Shown one piece after another: positions 16,749-26,155 of a DNA stretch of 64,000 nucleotides. The stretch covers positions 1-64,000 of the forward strand of contig NZ_JACIFA010000011.1 in the NCBI RefSeq assembly GCF_014197135.1. The letters run 5' to 3'. Every line of letters begins with the position of its first letter. The stretch's first letter is position 1. Both the position numbers and the translations under genes were made by a program. The notes beneath the pieces were generated by a model. That model worked only from the letters and a program-made list of their open reading frames with translations, searched no databases and had not been told where the DNA came from. Source of the DNA: Sphingomonas zeae (GTDB lineage: Bacteria > Pseudomonadota > Alphaproteobacteria > Sphingomonadales > Sphingomonadaceae).

Positions 16749-17398
16749 CGATCTCGAAGCGGAAATATCGGGGCGTCGCCCCCTTTGCGGCGACGGCGAT
16801 CGGCCTGAGCCTGGCCGCGTGCCAGCCCGGCGGCAAGGGCGTGACGAACGAAACGGCGGAAACCTTGGCCGAGGTCAATGCGGCGATGATCGACAATAAC
16901 ATGGTGGCAGAGGCTCCTGTCGAAACGAAGTCGATCATCCGCCCTGATATTGAACCCACCCCCACGCCCACCCCCCGCCCCGAGCCGATCGAGCGTACCA
17001 TCCCCTTCCCGGCCAAGGGCGCGCAGCCGGACCAGGTAGGCCTCGCGGTGCTCGACACGCTCGTGACCGATCCCACCTTCCAGCTGGGCGGCCCCATCAC
17101 CCTTTGGGGACACAGCGACTCCAGCGGTTCCGACGCAGCCAATCTGGTTTCGTCCCGCCACCGTGCCGAGGCTGTTCGCGACTATCTTGTGAAAAAGGGC
17201 ACGTCCCCCGATCGCATCACCGTCATCGCGATGGGCGAAGCCCGCCCCATCGCGCCGAACCGTAAGCTCGACGGTTCGGACGATCCCGAGGGGCGCGACA
17301 AGAACAGGCGGGTGGACATCAAGGTGGACCTGCCCCGTCCGGATCCGGACGCGGCGCCGGCTGCGGAGGCCGACGCGCCCCGGCCACCCGAGCGATAG
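16745..17398 (+). CDS. OmpA-family lipoprotein
   Basis: The 217-residue protein has a lipoprotein signal peptide (lipobox LAAC, Cys26), a linker with a Pro/Thr-rich stretch (TPTPTPRPEP) and a C-terminal OmpA-like peptidoglycan-binding domain. The domain shows the usual GHSDSSGSDAANLVSSRHRA and NRRVDIKV motifs. It should anchor the outer membrane to the peptidoglycan. The four-base overlap with the antiporter gene suggests joint expression, perhaps in envelope or osmotic stress. Confidence 0.88.
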   Translation: MTISKRKYRGVAPFAATAIGLSLAACQPGGKGVTNETAETLAEVNAAMIDNNMVAEAPVETKSIIRPDIEPTPTPTPRPEPIERTIPFPAKGAQPDQVGLAVLDTLVTDPTFQLGGPITLWGHSDSSGSDAANLVSSRHRAEAVRDYLVKKGTSPDRITVIAMGEARPIAPNRKLDGSDDPEGRDKNRRVDIKVDLPRPDPDAAPAAEADAPRPPER

Positions 17399-17692
17399 GA
17401 TGAGCGGCAGGGTGACCTGCTGACGACATCCCGTTCGAACCGGATCCCAGCCTGCGCAACCGCGCTGTCCATCGCGCTCGTCATGTCAAGAGCGCCCTCG
17501 TTAACCATTTGATTATTGATGTCTTTTTTTCGTGCCGTCGGGCTAAGCCACGATAACGACCGATACGGATGAAATCGTTTGGCGGAGTGGGCCGAGCCAT
17601 AGCCAAGGGTCGCATTTCGCGTACAGTTGCGCGGGTAAGGCAAGTCGGTCATCCCAATTGCGCCTTATCCCCTCGATGCCAGGGCTGGACCA

Positions 17693-20600
17693 TTGAAGAA
17701 CGGTAACGACAACGACGATCGTGAGATGCTCCGGCTTGCGGCACTGGATCGCTACGACGTGATGGACACACCGCGCGAACCGACGTTCGACGAGCTGGCC
17801 GCGCTGACGGCCCGGTTATGCGATACGCCGATCGCCGTGGTGAATCTGGTCGGCGAGGGACGTCAGTTCTTCAAGGCGGAAGTCGGCCTTGGCGTGCGCG
17901 AAACCCCGCTGCACAGTTCCTTCTGCGCCCATGCGCTGCTGGAAGAAGAGTTGCTGATCGTCCCCGACCTGAGCAAGGACGCGCGGTTCGCGTGCAATCC
18001 GCTTGTCACGGGCGAGCCGCATATCCGCGCCTATGCGGGAGCGTTGCTGAAGACCGAAGATGGGCTGGCGATCGGTACGCTCTGCGTCCTGGACTATCGG
18101 CCGCGCCCCTTCAGCGAGGTGCAGCAGGAAACCCTCCGGGTCCTTGCCCGACAGGTGATGGCGCAACTCGATCTGCGGCGCACCGTCGAGCAGCTGGACC
18201 GGAAGAACGAAGCGCTCCGCGTGGGTGAGGAACGGCTGCAACTGATCCTCGACAGCGCACGGGACTATGCCATCATCGCCACGGATAACGATCGACGAAT
18301 CACCAGTTGGTCGGCCGGTGCCCAGACCATTTTCGACTGGACCACCGGCGAAGCGCTGGGCCGATCGATCGACGACATCTTTCTGACCCAGGATCGCGCC
18401 GAGGGTATCCCGGCTCAGGAATTCGCTCGCGCCGCATCGGAAGGTTACGCCCCGGACGTCCGCTGGCACCGCAAGCCCGATGGCTCGCTCGTGTTCCTCA
18501 ATGGATCGACCCATCCGATCCGGAACGCGGATGACCGGATCATCGGGTTCCTGAAGATCGGCCGGAACGAGACCGAGGACTGGGAACGCGCCGCCGAACT
18601 TGCCCGCGCCAGGGCGGAGCTCATCGACAGCGAGGACCGGTTCCGCAACATGGCCGACCATGCGCCCGTCATGATGTGGGTCACGGATGCGGACGGCCAT
18701 TGCACCTATCTCAACCGCCGTTGGTACGAATATACCGGGCAGGCATATGAGGAGGCCCTGGGGCATGGCTGGCTCGACGCCACCCATCCTGACGACAGGG
18801 CCGAGGTGGCGCGCATTTTCGAGCAGGCGAATACGACGCATACGTCTTGCCGCATCGACTATCGCCTGCGCCGCGCGGACGGCTCCTATGGCTGGGCGAT
18901 CGATGCGGCTTCGCCACGGTTCGGGCCGGACGGCCAGTTTCTGGGCTATATCGGTTCGGTCATCGACATCGCCGACCGTCGCGCGGCGGAGGATGCGCTG
19001 CGCCACGCCAATGCGCTCTTGGCCGCCGTGATGGAGGCGGTGCCCGGCGTCGTCTATGCCAAGGATAGCGCGGGCCGGATGCTGGCCGCCAATCGCGGAA
19101 CGGTGGAACTGGTCGGCAAGCCGATCGAGGCGATCATCGGACGGACCGACCTGGAATTTCTGGACGACGCGGCCCAGGCGGAGGTCGTCATGGCCAATGA
19201 CCGGCGCGTGATGTCCGAAGGCCGGACGGAAGTTCTGGAGGAGAAGGTCAGCTTTCCCGACGGAACGGATGCGATCTGGCTGTCGACCAAGGCGCCGTTC
19301 CGCGATGCCGCCGGCCATGTCGTCGGGCTGGTCGGCTCCTCGATCGACATCACCGAGCGCAAGCGGGCCGAGGAAGCGCTTCAGCGCATGAACGAGACGC
19401 TGGAGGACGAGGTCGCGGAACGCACCGCCGAGCGCGATCGCATGTGGGACACCTCGCCGGACCTGATGCTGGTCATCGACTTCGAGGGCGTCGTCCGGCG
19501 GGTCAATCCGGCCTGGACCACCCTGCTGGGCTATAGTCAGGCGGAACTCGTCGGCCATCACGTCAACGAGTTCGTCGTCGCCGAGGATCATGCCCAAACG
19601 ACGGACGCCTATGAACTTGCCGCCAGGGGCGGCAGGCCGGAAGTCCAGAACAGGTATCGGCACAAGGACGGCACGATTCGCTGGATTTCCTGGAATGCCG
19701 CGCCGGCGGGCGACATGACCTATGCCACGGGCCGCGACGTGACGGCCGAGAAGGATCAGGCTGCCGCACTGGCCCAGGCCGAGGAGCAGCTTCGCCAGGC
19801 TCAGAAGATGGAGGCGGTCGGTCAGCTGACCGGAGGTCTGGCACACGACTTTAACAATCTGCTGACGGCGGTGACGGGGGGCCTCGAACTGCTCGCGGCG
19901 CGAATCGCCAAGGGCAAATATGACCAGCTCGATCGCTATATCACCATGGCGCAGAGTGGCGCCCATCGTGCGGCCGCGCTGACCCAGCGGCTGCTCGCCT
20001 TCTCGCGGCGACAGACGCTCGCGCCCAAGCCGACCGATGTCGATCGCCTGATCGCGGAGATGAAGGATATCATCGTCCGGACCATCGGCCCCTCCATCGA
20101 CGTGAATGTCGTCTCCGCGCCGGGCCTGTGGCCGATCCTGGTCGACGCGCCGCAGCTGGAAAGCGCGCTGTTGAACCTGTGCATCAATGCGCGTGACGCC
20201 ATGCCCGATGGCGGCAAGCTGACGATCGAAACCACCAACAGGCCGCTGGATGAGCGAGCGGCGGCGGCGCAGGATCTGCCCGCGGGTGATTACGTATCGC
20301 TGTGCGTCACGGATACGGGAACCGGCATGACGCCCGACGTGATGGCACGGGTCTTCGAGCCCTTCTTCACGACCAAGCCGATTGGGGAAGGCACCGGGCT
20401 CGGTCTGTCGATGATCTACGGCTTTGTCCGTCAGTCGGGTGGTCAGGTCCGCATCCATTCCGAAGTCGGCGCAGGCACGACGATGCGCCTCTATCTGCCG
20501 AGATTGATGGGCAAGCATGACCTGCCCGTCCCTCACGAAGTCTCTGTCGCACGGCACCGCGCGCATGAAGGGCAGACGATCCTGCTGGTCGAGGACGAGG

Positions 20601-20935
20601 ACGCGATCCGGGATCTGGTCAGCGAAGTGCTGCGCGATGCCGGATATCGCGTCTTGACGGCCAGCGATGGCCCGATGGGGGTATCCGTGCTGCAATCGAA
20701 CGAGCGCATCGATCTGCTCGTCACCGATGTCGGCCTGCCGGGCGGTCTGAACGGTCGCCAGGTCGCCGATGCGGGCCGCGCCGTCCGCCCGTCCCTCCGG
20801 ATATTGTTCGTGACCGGCTATGCTGCCAACGCCGCCGTCGGGGCGGGGCATCTGGACGAAGGCATGGAGGTCCTGACCAAGCCTTTCAACGTGCTGGAAC
20901 TCGAACGACGCGTGGGAGAGATGCTGTCCGCCTAG
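17693..20935 (+). CDS. GAF/multi-PAS hybrid sensor histidine kinase
   Basis: The 1080-residue protein is soluble by sequence. It contains a GAF domain (about 25-165), four PAS domains (about 185-300, 310-430, 435-555, 575-690) and a HisKA domain with His718 (GGLAHDFNNLLTAV). These are followed by an ATPase domain (FEPFFTTK, GTGLGLSM) and a C-terminal receiver domain with phospho-acceptor Asp1012 (LLVTDVGLPGG). The AHDFNNLL type kinase box is common in bacteriophytochrome-like and PAS hybrid kinases. The annotated start is a TTG; an ATG 33 bases later is an alternative. No separate regulator lies beside it. Ligand or light sensing cannot be judged from sequence. Confidence 0.88.
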   Translation: MKNGNDNDDREMLRLAALDRYDVMDTPREPTFDELAALTARLCDTPIAVVNLVGEGRQFFKAEVGLGVRETPLHSSFCAHALLEEELLIVPDLSKDARFACNPLVTGEPHIRAYAGALLKTEDGLAIGTLCVLDYRPRPFSEVQQETLRVLARQVMAQLDLRRTVEQLDRKNEALRVGEERLQLILDSARDYAIIATDNDRRITSWSAGAQTIFDWTTGEALGRSIDDIFLTQDRAEGIPAQEFARAASEGYAPDVRWHRKPDGSLVFLNGSTHPIRNADDRIIGFLKIGRNETEDWERAAELARARAELIDSEDRFRNMADHAPVMMWVTDADGHCTYLNRRWYEYTGQAYEEALGHGWLDATHPDDRAEVARIFEQANTTHTSCRIDYRLRRADGSYGWAIDAASPRFGPDGQFLGYIGSVIDIADRRAAEDALRHANALLAAVMEAVPGVVYAKDSAGRMLAANRGTVELVGKPIEAIIGRTDLEFLDDAAQAEVVMANDRRVMSEGRTEVLEEKVSFPDGTDAIWLSTKAPFRDAAGHVVGLVGSSIDITERKRAEEALQRMNETLEDEVAERTAERDRMWDTSPDLMLVIDFEGVVRRVNPAWTTLLGYSQAELVGHHVNEFVVAEDHAQTTDAYELAARGGRPEVQNRYRHKDGTIRWISWNAAPAGDMTYATGRDVTAEKDQAAALAQAEEQLRQAQKMEAVGQLTGGLAHDFNNLLTAVTGGLELLAARIAKGKYDQLDRYITMAQSGAHRAAALTQRLLAFSRRQTLAPKPTDVDRLIAEMKDIIVRTIGPSIDVNVVSAPGLWPILVDAPQLESALLNLCINARDAMPDGGKLTIETTNRPLDERAAAAQDLPAGDYVSLCVTDTGTGMTPDVMARVFEPFFTTKPIGEGTGLGLSMIYGFVRQSGGQVRIHSEVGAGTTMRLYLPRLMGKHDLPVPHEVSVARHRAHEGQTILLVEDEDAIRDLVSEVLRDAGYRVLTASDGPMGVSVLQSNERIDLLVTDVGLPGGLNGRQVADAGRAVRPSLRILFVTGYAANAAVGAGHLDEGMEVLTKPFNVLELERRVGEMLSA

Positions 20936-21420
20936 GCGGGGGCGATCAGTTGCCCCAGGCAAACCGGAGCGAAATGGTGAGGGTCGACGCCGACATCATA
21001 TTGTCGCGGCATCGGCTTCAGCCTTCCATGACTATGGCCATGAAGGTTGAGCGCGCCCTTGTGCTGGCCATTCCAGCTGCGGAAGGGATAGTGGCACAGG
21101 ACGAGACGGCGGCCGTCCACCTCGATCTCCGCATAGTCGCCGACACTCGCCCAGCCTTGCGCTGCGACCGTCTCGTCCGGATCGTTGTTGCCGCGCAGCA
21201 GGTGCTTGATCCCGTTAAGCCGCGCGAGCAGCGTGGGCACGTCGGCCGGCCGCCGAGCGACGTCGCCGAGGTGCCAGACGATATCGTCGGGGGCGACCGT
21301 CCCGTTCCACCGTTCGATCAACACGCTGTCCATTTCGGCCACGCTGTCAAACGGACGCTTCTGGATGTTGATGGTGCGATGATCGCCGAAATGCGTATCG
21401 GCGGTGAAGAATATGGTCAT
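20932..21420 (-). CDS. Calcineurin-like metallophosphoesterase
   Basis: The 162-residue protein has all metal-binding motifs of the family: ADTHFGDH near the start, LGDVA, RGNND, LCHYPF and NLHGHSHG. It is a compact single-domain cytoplasmic phosphoesterase of unknown substrate. The gene overlaps the upstream radical SAM gene by four bases and so forms an operon with it. Its stop codon overlaps that of the convergent kinase gene. Confidence 0.88.
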   Translation of the reverse strand: MTIFFTADTHFGDHRTINIQKRPFDSVAEMDSVLIERWNGTVAPDDIVWHLGDVARRPADVPTLLARLNGIKHLLRGNNDPDETVAAQGWASVGDYAEIEVDGRRLVLCHYPFRSWNGQHKGALNLHGHSHGRLKPMPRQYDVGVDPHHFAPVCLGQLIAPA

Positions 21421-22529
21421 GTCCAGTACAGGACGCGCGCCAGGGGCAATGCCGACGCGATCCGTTCCGCAAAGAAGCCGCGCAGATCGCGCATGGTCGC
21501 GGCGTCATAGACCTGCTTTTCCGACCCGAATTTCGTCCGCTTCGTGGTCCGGCCGCTCAAACCCATGTCGAGCGATGACCCCGGATACCAGCTGTCCAGC
21601 ACCGCCTTTGAGCCCGCGGTGAAGCGATGCGTAATCAACTCAATGGTCAGGTCCAGGTCGGGCACCTCGGCAAGCGCGGCCGCCGCATCGGCCAGCAACC
21701 TGCCATAAGCCTCGCGCCAGCCCGTCGCCGCGATGATCGGCGCGATCGTCAGGCCGACCGGATATCCCGCCAGCGCCATCCGCCGCAGTCCCGCCAGCCG
21801 CGCGGCGACCGGCGCGGTGCCGCCTTCGAAACGCGCGAACATCGCAGGATTGATCGAGGCGCGCATCCGGGTCCGCCCATGATGCGCGATGTCGAGCAAG
21901 GGCGCGACATTGGCGAATTTGCTGGTGAAGCGAAGCTGGGCCGGTGCTTCCCATTGTCCGAACCATGCGATTACCGCTGACAGAGAGCCGGTGATCGGCT
22001 CCAGCACCAGCGGATCCGTGTAACAGGAGGCCTCGAAGGTCGTTCCTTCATGCATCCGGTGCCGGTCTTTCGACGTCACGCCGCCAGCACCGAGATAGGG
22101 TGGCAGGCCCGCAAGTATCTCGTCGAGATTGGCATAGACCCGCGTGATCGGCGGCCCCTTCAGCGACCCGGCCAGATAGCAATAGCTGCAATGCGCCGGA
22201 CACCCCTCTGCCAGATCGACACGCCAGTCGGCGCTGGGAGCGATAGGCTGCAGCCGTCGCTTCGATGGCGACGCTACGACCAGCGCCAGCGTCGATTTGG
22301 CGATGGCATAGGCACGGCGGGGATCATCGGGCAGATCGAGCGCCAGGCGGTCGCCGCTCAGCGGGACAACCTCGACGCCCCGGGCCTCCGCGCGCGCCAC
22401 GATCGATCGACCATGTTCGAACCCCATGGAGGAGCGCGTGACGAGCAGCCGGCGCGGTAACCAGTCGGCACGCCCTCCCACGTCCGTTTCCATGTCCCGT
22501 CCCATGTCGATGCCGTGCGCGAGAGCCAT
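21417..22529 (-). CDS. Spore photoproduct lyase (SPL)-family radical SAM protein
   Basis: The 370-residue protein has the SPL-type iron-sulphur cluster motif C-x3-C-x2-C at Cys110, Cys114 and Cys117 (EGCPAHCSYCYLAG), followed by features of SPL-like proteins (FTSKFANV, INPAMFARFEGGT). Family members repair UV photoproducts in spore formers. In non-spore-formers such as this one, the role is unproven, with DNA repair the usual guess. Translational coupling to the phosphoesterase gene (4-base overlap) points to a joint process. The first 20 residues vary in such proteins, so the start is less certain. Confidence 0.82.
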   Translation of the reverse strand: MALAHGIDMGRDMETDVGGRADWLPRRLLVTRSSMGFEHGRSIVARAEARGVEVVPLSGDRLALDLPDDPRRAYAIAKSTLALVVASPSKRRLQPIAPSADWRVDLAEGCPAHCSYCYLAGSLKGPPITRVYANLDEILAGLPPYLGAGGVTSKDRHRMHEGTTFEASCYTDPLVLEPITGSLSAVIAWFGQWEAPAQLRFTSKFANVAPLLDIAHHGRTRMRASINPAMFARFEGGTAPVAARLAGLRRMALAGYPVGLTIAPIIAATGWREAYGRLLADAAAALAEVPDLDLTIELITHRFTAGSKAVLDSWYPGSSLDMGLSGRTTKRTKFGSEKQVYDAATMRDLRGFFAERIASALPLARVLYWT

Positions 22530-22607
22530 GGGCTTGGAACGGATGGCACCGGGTTATGGTCCATCAGCCGATAAAACCGGACTGCGACGATCCCGACGGC
22601 GTCCTTG

Positions 22608-22880
22608 CTAAAGCCCGACCCGCTCGATCATCGTGGCGATTTCGACCGGCAGGGCGGAGGCGTCCTTGGGCAATAGGCGGTTCAGCGCCGTCTGCACCCG
22701 TTTGCGGGCGACCTGATACGCCTTGTGACGGATCGAACGCGTCGCATTGGTTCGCCAGGACGCACTCTCCCCGAGCAGCGCCTCCCACTTGGCCTCCTCC
22801 GCCTCCAGGATCGACAAAGCCAGTCGCAAACCATCCCGCCGTCCGCGGGCATATTCGTCGGAAGTCTCTGCTTTCGCCAT
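22608..22880 (-). CDS. Small helical hypothetical protein
   Basis: The protein has 90 residues, charged and mainly helical, starting MAKAETSDEYARGRRDGLRL. No family is recognised and there is no signal peptide or membrane segment. Codon use is that of a real gene. It follows the PIG-L/methyltransferase operon on the same strand after a gap of about 38 bases, so it may be its last member. Confidence 0.6.
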   Translation of the reverse strand: MAKAETSDEYARGRRDGLRLALSILEAEEAKWEALLGESASWRTNATRSIRHKAYQVARKRVQTALNRLLPKDASALPVEIATMIERVGL

Positions 22881-22918
22881 GGCCTTGCTAGGTGGGCTTG
22901 ATCCTGAGCCTTGGCAAG

Positions 22919-23497
22919 TCAGCCTGAACGCCGCGCGGAAAGGACATGCCAGCGAGATCGGCGACGAACGGTCCGCACGCTCCAGCAGGCCCCGGTCAGG
23001 TCGAGAAAGCGTTGCTGGATGCCGGCGGCATGTTGCGCAAAGTCATAATAGTCGATGCCGTGGTGCGCCAGGATCAACCGACCTCCCGAACGCAGCGTTC
23101 GGGCGACATCGGCAGCGACCTGCCGCATCGCGCCCGGCGGCAGGTAATAGAGAAGTTCGGCGATCACGATCGCGTCATAATGCGCCCGGCGGAACCGGCC
23201 CGGAAGCGCCAGTTCGCTCGCTTGCCCACGCGGCCAGGGGGCGATGGCCTGCGCCGTCAGCCGGGTGCCCTCCGCCGTTCCATCGGTCGCGTCGAGACGC
23301 CGGGCGCGAGGCGCGATGGCGCGGCTGTTTGATCCATTGCCGCTTCCCAGTTCCAGCACCCTGCCCAGGGGTCCAGGGCCGAGCGCGTGGAGGATGGCGG
23401 CGCGCTTCGCCGCTTCATCACGGTCGGAATAGGTCCGCCAGGGGTCATCATCGGCGGCGAATTTCTCCGAAAACCCACTGAGGTCGATCGCCTTCAT
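22919..23497 (-). CDS. SAM-dependent methyltransferase (NodS-like)
   Basis: The protein has about 192 residues. The SAM-binding motif I is VLELGSGNGSNS (about residue 47), followed by LDATDGT and the DAIVIAELLYYLPPG segment of class I methyltransferases. The start region (FSEKFAADDDPWRTYSDRDE) resembles NodS-like proteins. An ATG at 23497 overlaps the PIG-L stop by one base, while a GTG three bases earlier gives a four-base overlap. In related genomes PIG-L deacetylase and methyltransferase domains of this kind occur fused in one protein, which agrees with their coupling here. It may methylate the amino group freed by the deacetylase; this is inference. Confidence 0.8.
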   Translation of the reverse strand: MKAIDLSGFSEKFAADDDPWRTYSDRDEAAKRAAILHALGPGPLGRVLELGSGNGSNSRAIAPRARRLDATDGTAEGTRLTAQAIAPWPRGQASELALPGRFRRAHYDAIVIAELLYYLPPGAMRQVAADVARTLRSGGRLILAHHGIDYYDFAQHAAGIQQRFLDLTGACWSVRTVRRRSRWHVLSARRSG

Positions 23498-24147
23498 CAC
23501 CGTTCCTCGACGAAATATTCGACCGGGTGGGCAAAGACCGCCAGTTCATGGGCCGCGATGGAAAAGCCCTGTGGATCGTCGGTGATCGCCCCCAACTGGG
23601 TCCGATGAGACCGGATCAACGAGCCCTTGGCCGCTGCCCCGCCCATCATCACGACGGCCCGGCCACGCGCCGCCATCCGCCGCTGCGGCGGCCAGACCTG
23701 ATAGGTCAGGCGCCGTCCACCGAACCGATGGTCGCGAAGCACCATCGCGACCGCCCGGTGATCGGGATGCGCATCAGTCAAGGCAGGACCGACCAGCATA
23801 TCCATCTCACCGAGCCGCTGGAGCGCCTGATTCAGCACGGGGCGGCATCGGGCGCCCCGCGCCGACAGGCCACCATCGGGCAGGCGCAGGAACGTCACCT
23901 CCTTGCGGCATACGCCCAGACGGCGAAGAGCATGGAGGCTTTCCCGCGCCCGCGCCGCGATCAGGCGATCGGACGGCCATTTCGCGCTCCCCGGGTGCGA
24001 GGCCGCGCCATCGCTGACCACGACGATGCGGACTTCGCTGCCCCGGCGCCGCAACGCCTGAATCAGCCCCGCCGCACCGATGATCTCGTCATCGGGATGC
24101 GGCGCGACGATGACGGCCCGGCGGACGCCCTCCAGCCTCAGCCTCAT
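23497..24147 (-). CDS. PIG-L family deacetylase
   Basis: The 216-residue protein carries the zinc-binding APHPDDE motif (AVIVAPHPDDEIIGAAG, about residues 12-28) and the second metal/catalytic motif TDAHPDHRAV. This defines LmbE/PIG-L enzymes that remove N-acetyl groups from GlcNAc-type sugars. The ATG at 24147 overlaps the upstream acyl-CoA dehydrogenase-like gene (ATGA). The much longer open frame upstream is a shadow of that gene. Together with the glycosyltransferase and methyltransferase it suggests stepwise making of an amino-sugar conjugate. Confidence 0.88.
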   Translation of the reverse strand: MRLRLEGVRRAVIVAPHPDDEIIGAAGLIQALRRRGSEVRIVVVSDGAASHPGSAKWPSDRLIAARARESLHALRRLGVCRKEVTFLRLPDGGLSARGARCRPVLNQALQRLGEMDMLVGPALTDAHPDHRAVAMVLRDHRFGGRRLTYQVWPPQRRMAARGRAVVMMGGAAAKGSLIRSHRTQLGAITDDPQGFSIAAHELAVFAHPVEYFVEER

Positions 24148-25142
24148 AGCGACGGCGCCAGCAGGCCCCGTTGCACGGCCTGCCCGACGCGCAGGCGCTG
24201 GGCATCGGGGGCGGGCTGGCGCAGATAGACCGCCAGATCGCCCAGCATGGCCGACAGAGGATGCGCCCGAAACTGTCCGGCGAGCCCCACCGCCTCGCGC
24301 GCGATCACCATCGCCCGCTCCGCCGCATCGGTTACGACCAGACGCGCAGAGGCGACCCGCGCCAGCCGTGCCTCGCCATCGTCGGCCTGATCCTCGTACC
24401 AAAGCTCGGCGGTACGTCGCACCGTCGCCGCCGCCAGGTCCGCCAGCCCGAACAGGGCCGCCAGTCGCGCAGCTTGAAAGGGATCTTCGGCCCGGCCCGC
24501 CCGCACGAGATGATCGCAGGTCTGGTCGCAGATGCCCGCAATACCCCCGGCATGGACCGCCACGAAGCGAAGTGCCCCGCCGCTGAAAAATGGCTCACGC
24601 GCGTAACAGCCGGGGGCGGCGATCCGATCCTCCTCATCGATCGGGGCATCATGCCAACGCACCTGATGCGTCTCTGATCGCTGCATACCCGTGACCTGCC
24701 ACCAGTCGCGATCGATCCTCGGCACGGCCCGCGCCAGATCGAGCAGGATCAGTTGCGCACCACCGGGCGTATCCGCCGTCACCAAGGCATGGCTCAACAT
24801 CCCTGCCCCCGATGCGTAGCTTTTCCCCCCTCTCAGGCGATCGCCGTCGAGCCGCAGGGGTTCGCCCGGCAGCGCGGCGTTCCAAACTCCCAGCGTTGCC
24901 CCCTGCCGGAGTATCCGCCGGAGCCGATCGACCTGGGGCGGCGAACCATAACGCTGGACAATCTGGACCGCATCGACATGCCCCTCCATCAGGCGCGCGA
25001 GCGGAAGATCGCGACGGCCGATCTCGTAAAGGCGGGTGAGCAGCGCAAGCAAGTCCTGGGACGTCTGCGGATCGCCCGGGGAATGGTCCGTCCAGCCCGA
25101 GGCCGCGATCGCGCCTTGGAGATCAGCGGCCATGCCCGTCAT
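24144..25142 (-). CDS. Acyl-CoA dehydrogenase-like protein
   Basis: The 332-residue protein matches the acyl-CoA dehydrogenase fold. There is a helical N-terminal domain, a middle beta domain (LRLDGDRLRGGKSYASGAG, ALVTADTPGGAQLILLDL) and a C-terminal helical domain (LAALFGLADLAAATVRRTAELWYE). It is shorter than typical enzymes (about 380 residues), and I cannot place the catalytic glutamate with certainty, so it may be an FAD-dependent oxidase or a degenerate member. The start at 25142 overlaps the glycosyltransferase stop (ATGA). It is the second gene of the four-gene operon. Confidence 0.75.
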   Translation of the reverse strand: MTGMAADLQGAIAASGWTDHSPGDPQTSQDLLALLTRLYEIGRRDLPLARLMEGHVDAVQIVQRYGSPPQVDRLRRILRQGATLGVWNAALPGEPLRLDGDRLRGGKSYASGAGMLSHALVTADTPGGAQLILLDLARAVPRIDRDWWQVTGMQRSETHQVRWHDAPIDEEDRIAAPGCYAREPFFSGGALRFVAVHAGGIAGICDQTCDHLVRAGRAEDPFQAARLAALFGLADLAAATVRRTAELWYEDQADDGEARLARVASARLVVTDAAERAMVIAREAVGLAGQFRAHPLSAMLGDLAVYLRQPAPDAQRLRVGQAVQRGLLAPSL

Positions 25143-26155
25143 GCCGCGATCTCGCACCTTTGGCTTTCCAACTCGGTCAGAATGTCTTCCGCCTCCGACA
25201 GCGATACCATGCGGGCGTGCACGGGAGATGCCGGCACGACCCGCATCGCAAACGCTTCGGCATTGGGGCAGTCGCGCGCAACCCCCAATATGTGATCCGC
25301 GGTAAGGCCAAGCCGCTCGCCCAGCCCGACGCGCACATCGACCCGGTCGATCATGCCGAAGCCATGCCGGGCCTCCGCCTGGGCTCGCCACTGCCAGGCC
25401 GCGCCACGCGGATCGGCCATGCGCGGCAACTCGCCATGATCCATGGCGCGTAACAGTCCCGCCAGTCCCCCTGCAACCCGACCCTCGCGACGAGACGAGG
25501 TTTCCACCACCATCGCCGCATCGCGACGGACCCGCAGCCCGCCGCGCCCCGCATCATCGAGCAGCCGGGCATCTTCCCCGGACGGAAGCGGCATGAAGCC
25601 GCCGACGGCGCGATAAGCGGACGCCCATACCGCCATATTCGCGCCGCCGCCGAAATGATGGGTCTCCCGCGCTTCCCACGGCACCGGGTCGAGCACGCGG
25701 CGGTATCGGTGAAGCCGATCATAATAATGCTCGATACGGCATTGCTGTGGCGCGTCGCTGGCATGGACGCGCGTAATGCGGCCCGCGACGACCTCCGCCT
25801 CCCGAAGGGCCTTGCTCCCCGCCATTAGCCAATCGCGACGCGGCTGGCTGTCGGCATCGGTCGTGAACAGCAATCCTTCGCCCCCGGCCAGACGTTCCAG
25901 GCCCATCGCCAGCGCCGCTCGCCGCGCGGCGCCTGCATTGGGCGCCGCGTCGCGCCCGCCCCGCGCCACAGTCAGACGAAAGGGCAAGGCCGGGGCCAGA
26001 GCATCGAGCAGGTCGGCACTGCCATCGCGGCAGTCATCCAGAAAAAGGCACACGTCCAAGCCGTCCCGATCGGCGAACAGGGCCGCTATCGCCGCGAGCA
26101 GGCCCGGCAGCATCGCCTCCTCGTTTCGCGCAGGGACGCAAATGACCATGGGCAC
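25139..26155 (-). CDS. Glycosyltransferase family 2
   Basis: The 338-residue GT-A enzyme begins with VICVPARNEEAMLPGLL and has the metal-binding TTDADSQP (DxD). A GGGANMAV acceptor segment follows, then GEDARLLDDA. It lacks membrane helices. It is the first gene of the operon and probably transfers a sugar to a lipid or small-molecule acceptor. The three following genes all overlap by about four bases. A perfect FNR-type box lies about 120 bases upstream. Confidence 0.85.
   Translation of the reverse strand: MPMVICVPARNEEAMLPGLLAAIAALFADRDGLDVCLFLDDCRDGSADLLDALAPALPFRLTVARGGRDAAPNAGAARRAALAMGLERLAGGEGLLFTTDADSQPRRDWLMAGSKALREAEVVAGRITRVHASDAPQQCRIEHYYDRLHRYRRVLDPVPWEARETHHFGGGANMAVWASAYRAVGGFMPLPSGEDARLLDDAGRGGLRVRRDAAMVVETSSRREGRVAGGLAGLLRAMDHGELPRMADPRGAAWQWRAQAEARHGFGMIDRVDVRVGLGERLGLTADHILGVARDCPNAEAFAMRVVPASPVHARMVSLSEAEDILTELESQRCEIAA

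Noticed and set aside
17399-17692. A possible riboswitch or small RNA in the 294-base leader before the hybrid kinase
   Set aside because: There is a T run and some small inverted repeats, but no known riboswitch core or strong terminator structure that I could recognise.
17816-20962. A 1048-codon frame antisense to the hybrid kinase
   Set aside because: It is a shadow of the kinase gene, with Arg/Gln/His-rich translation and no recognisable domain.
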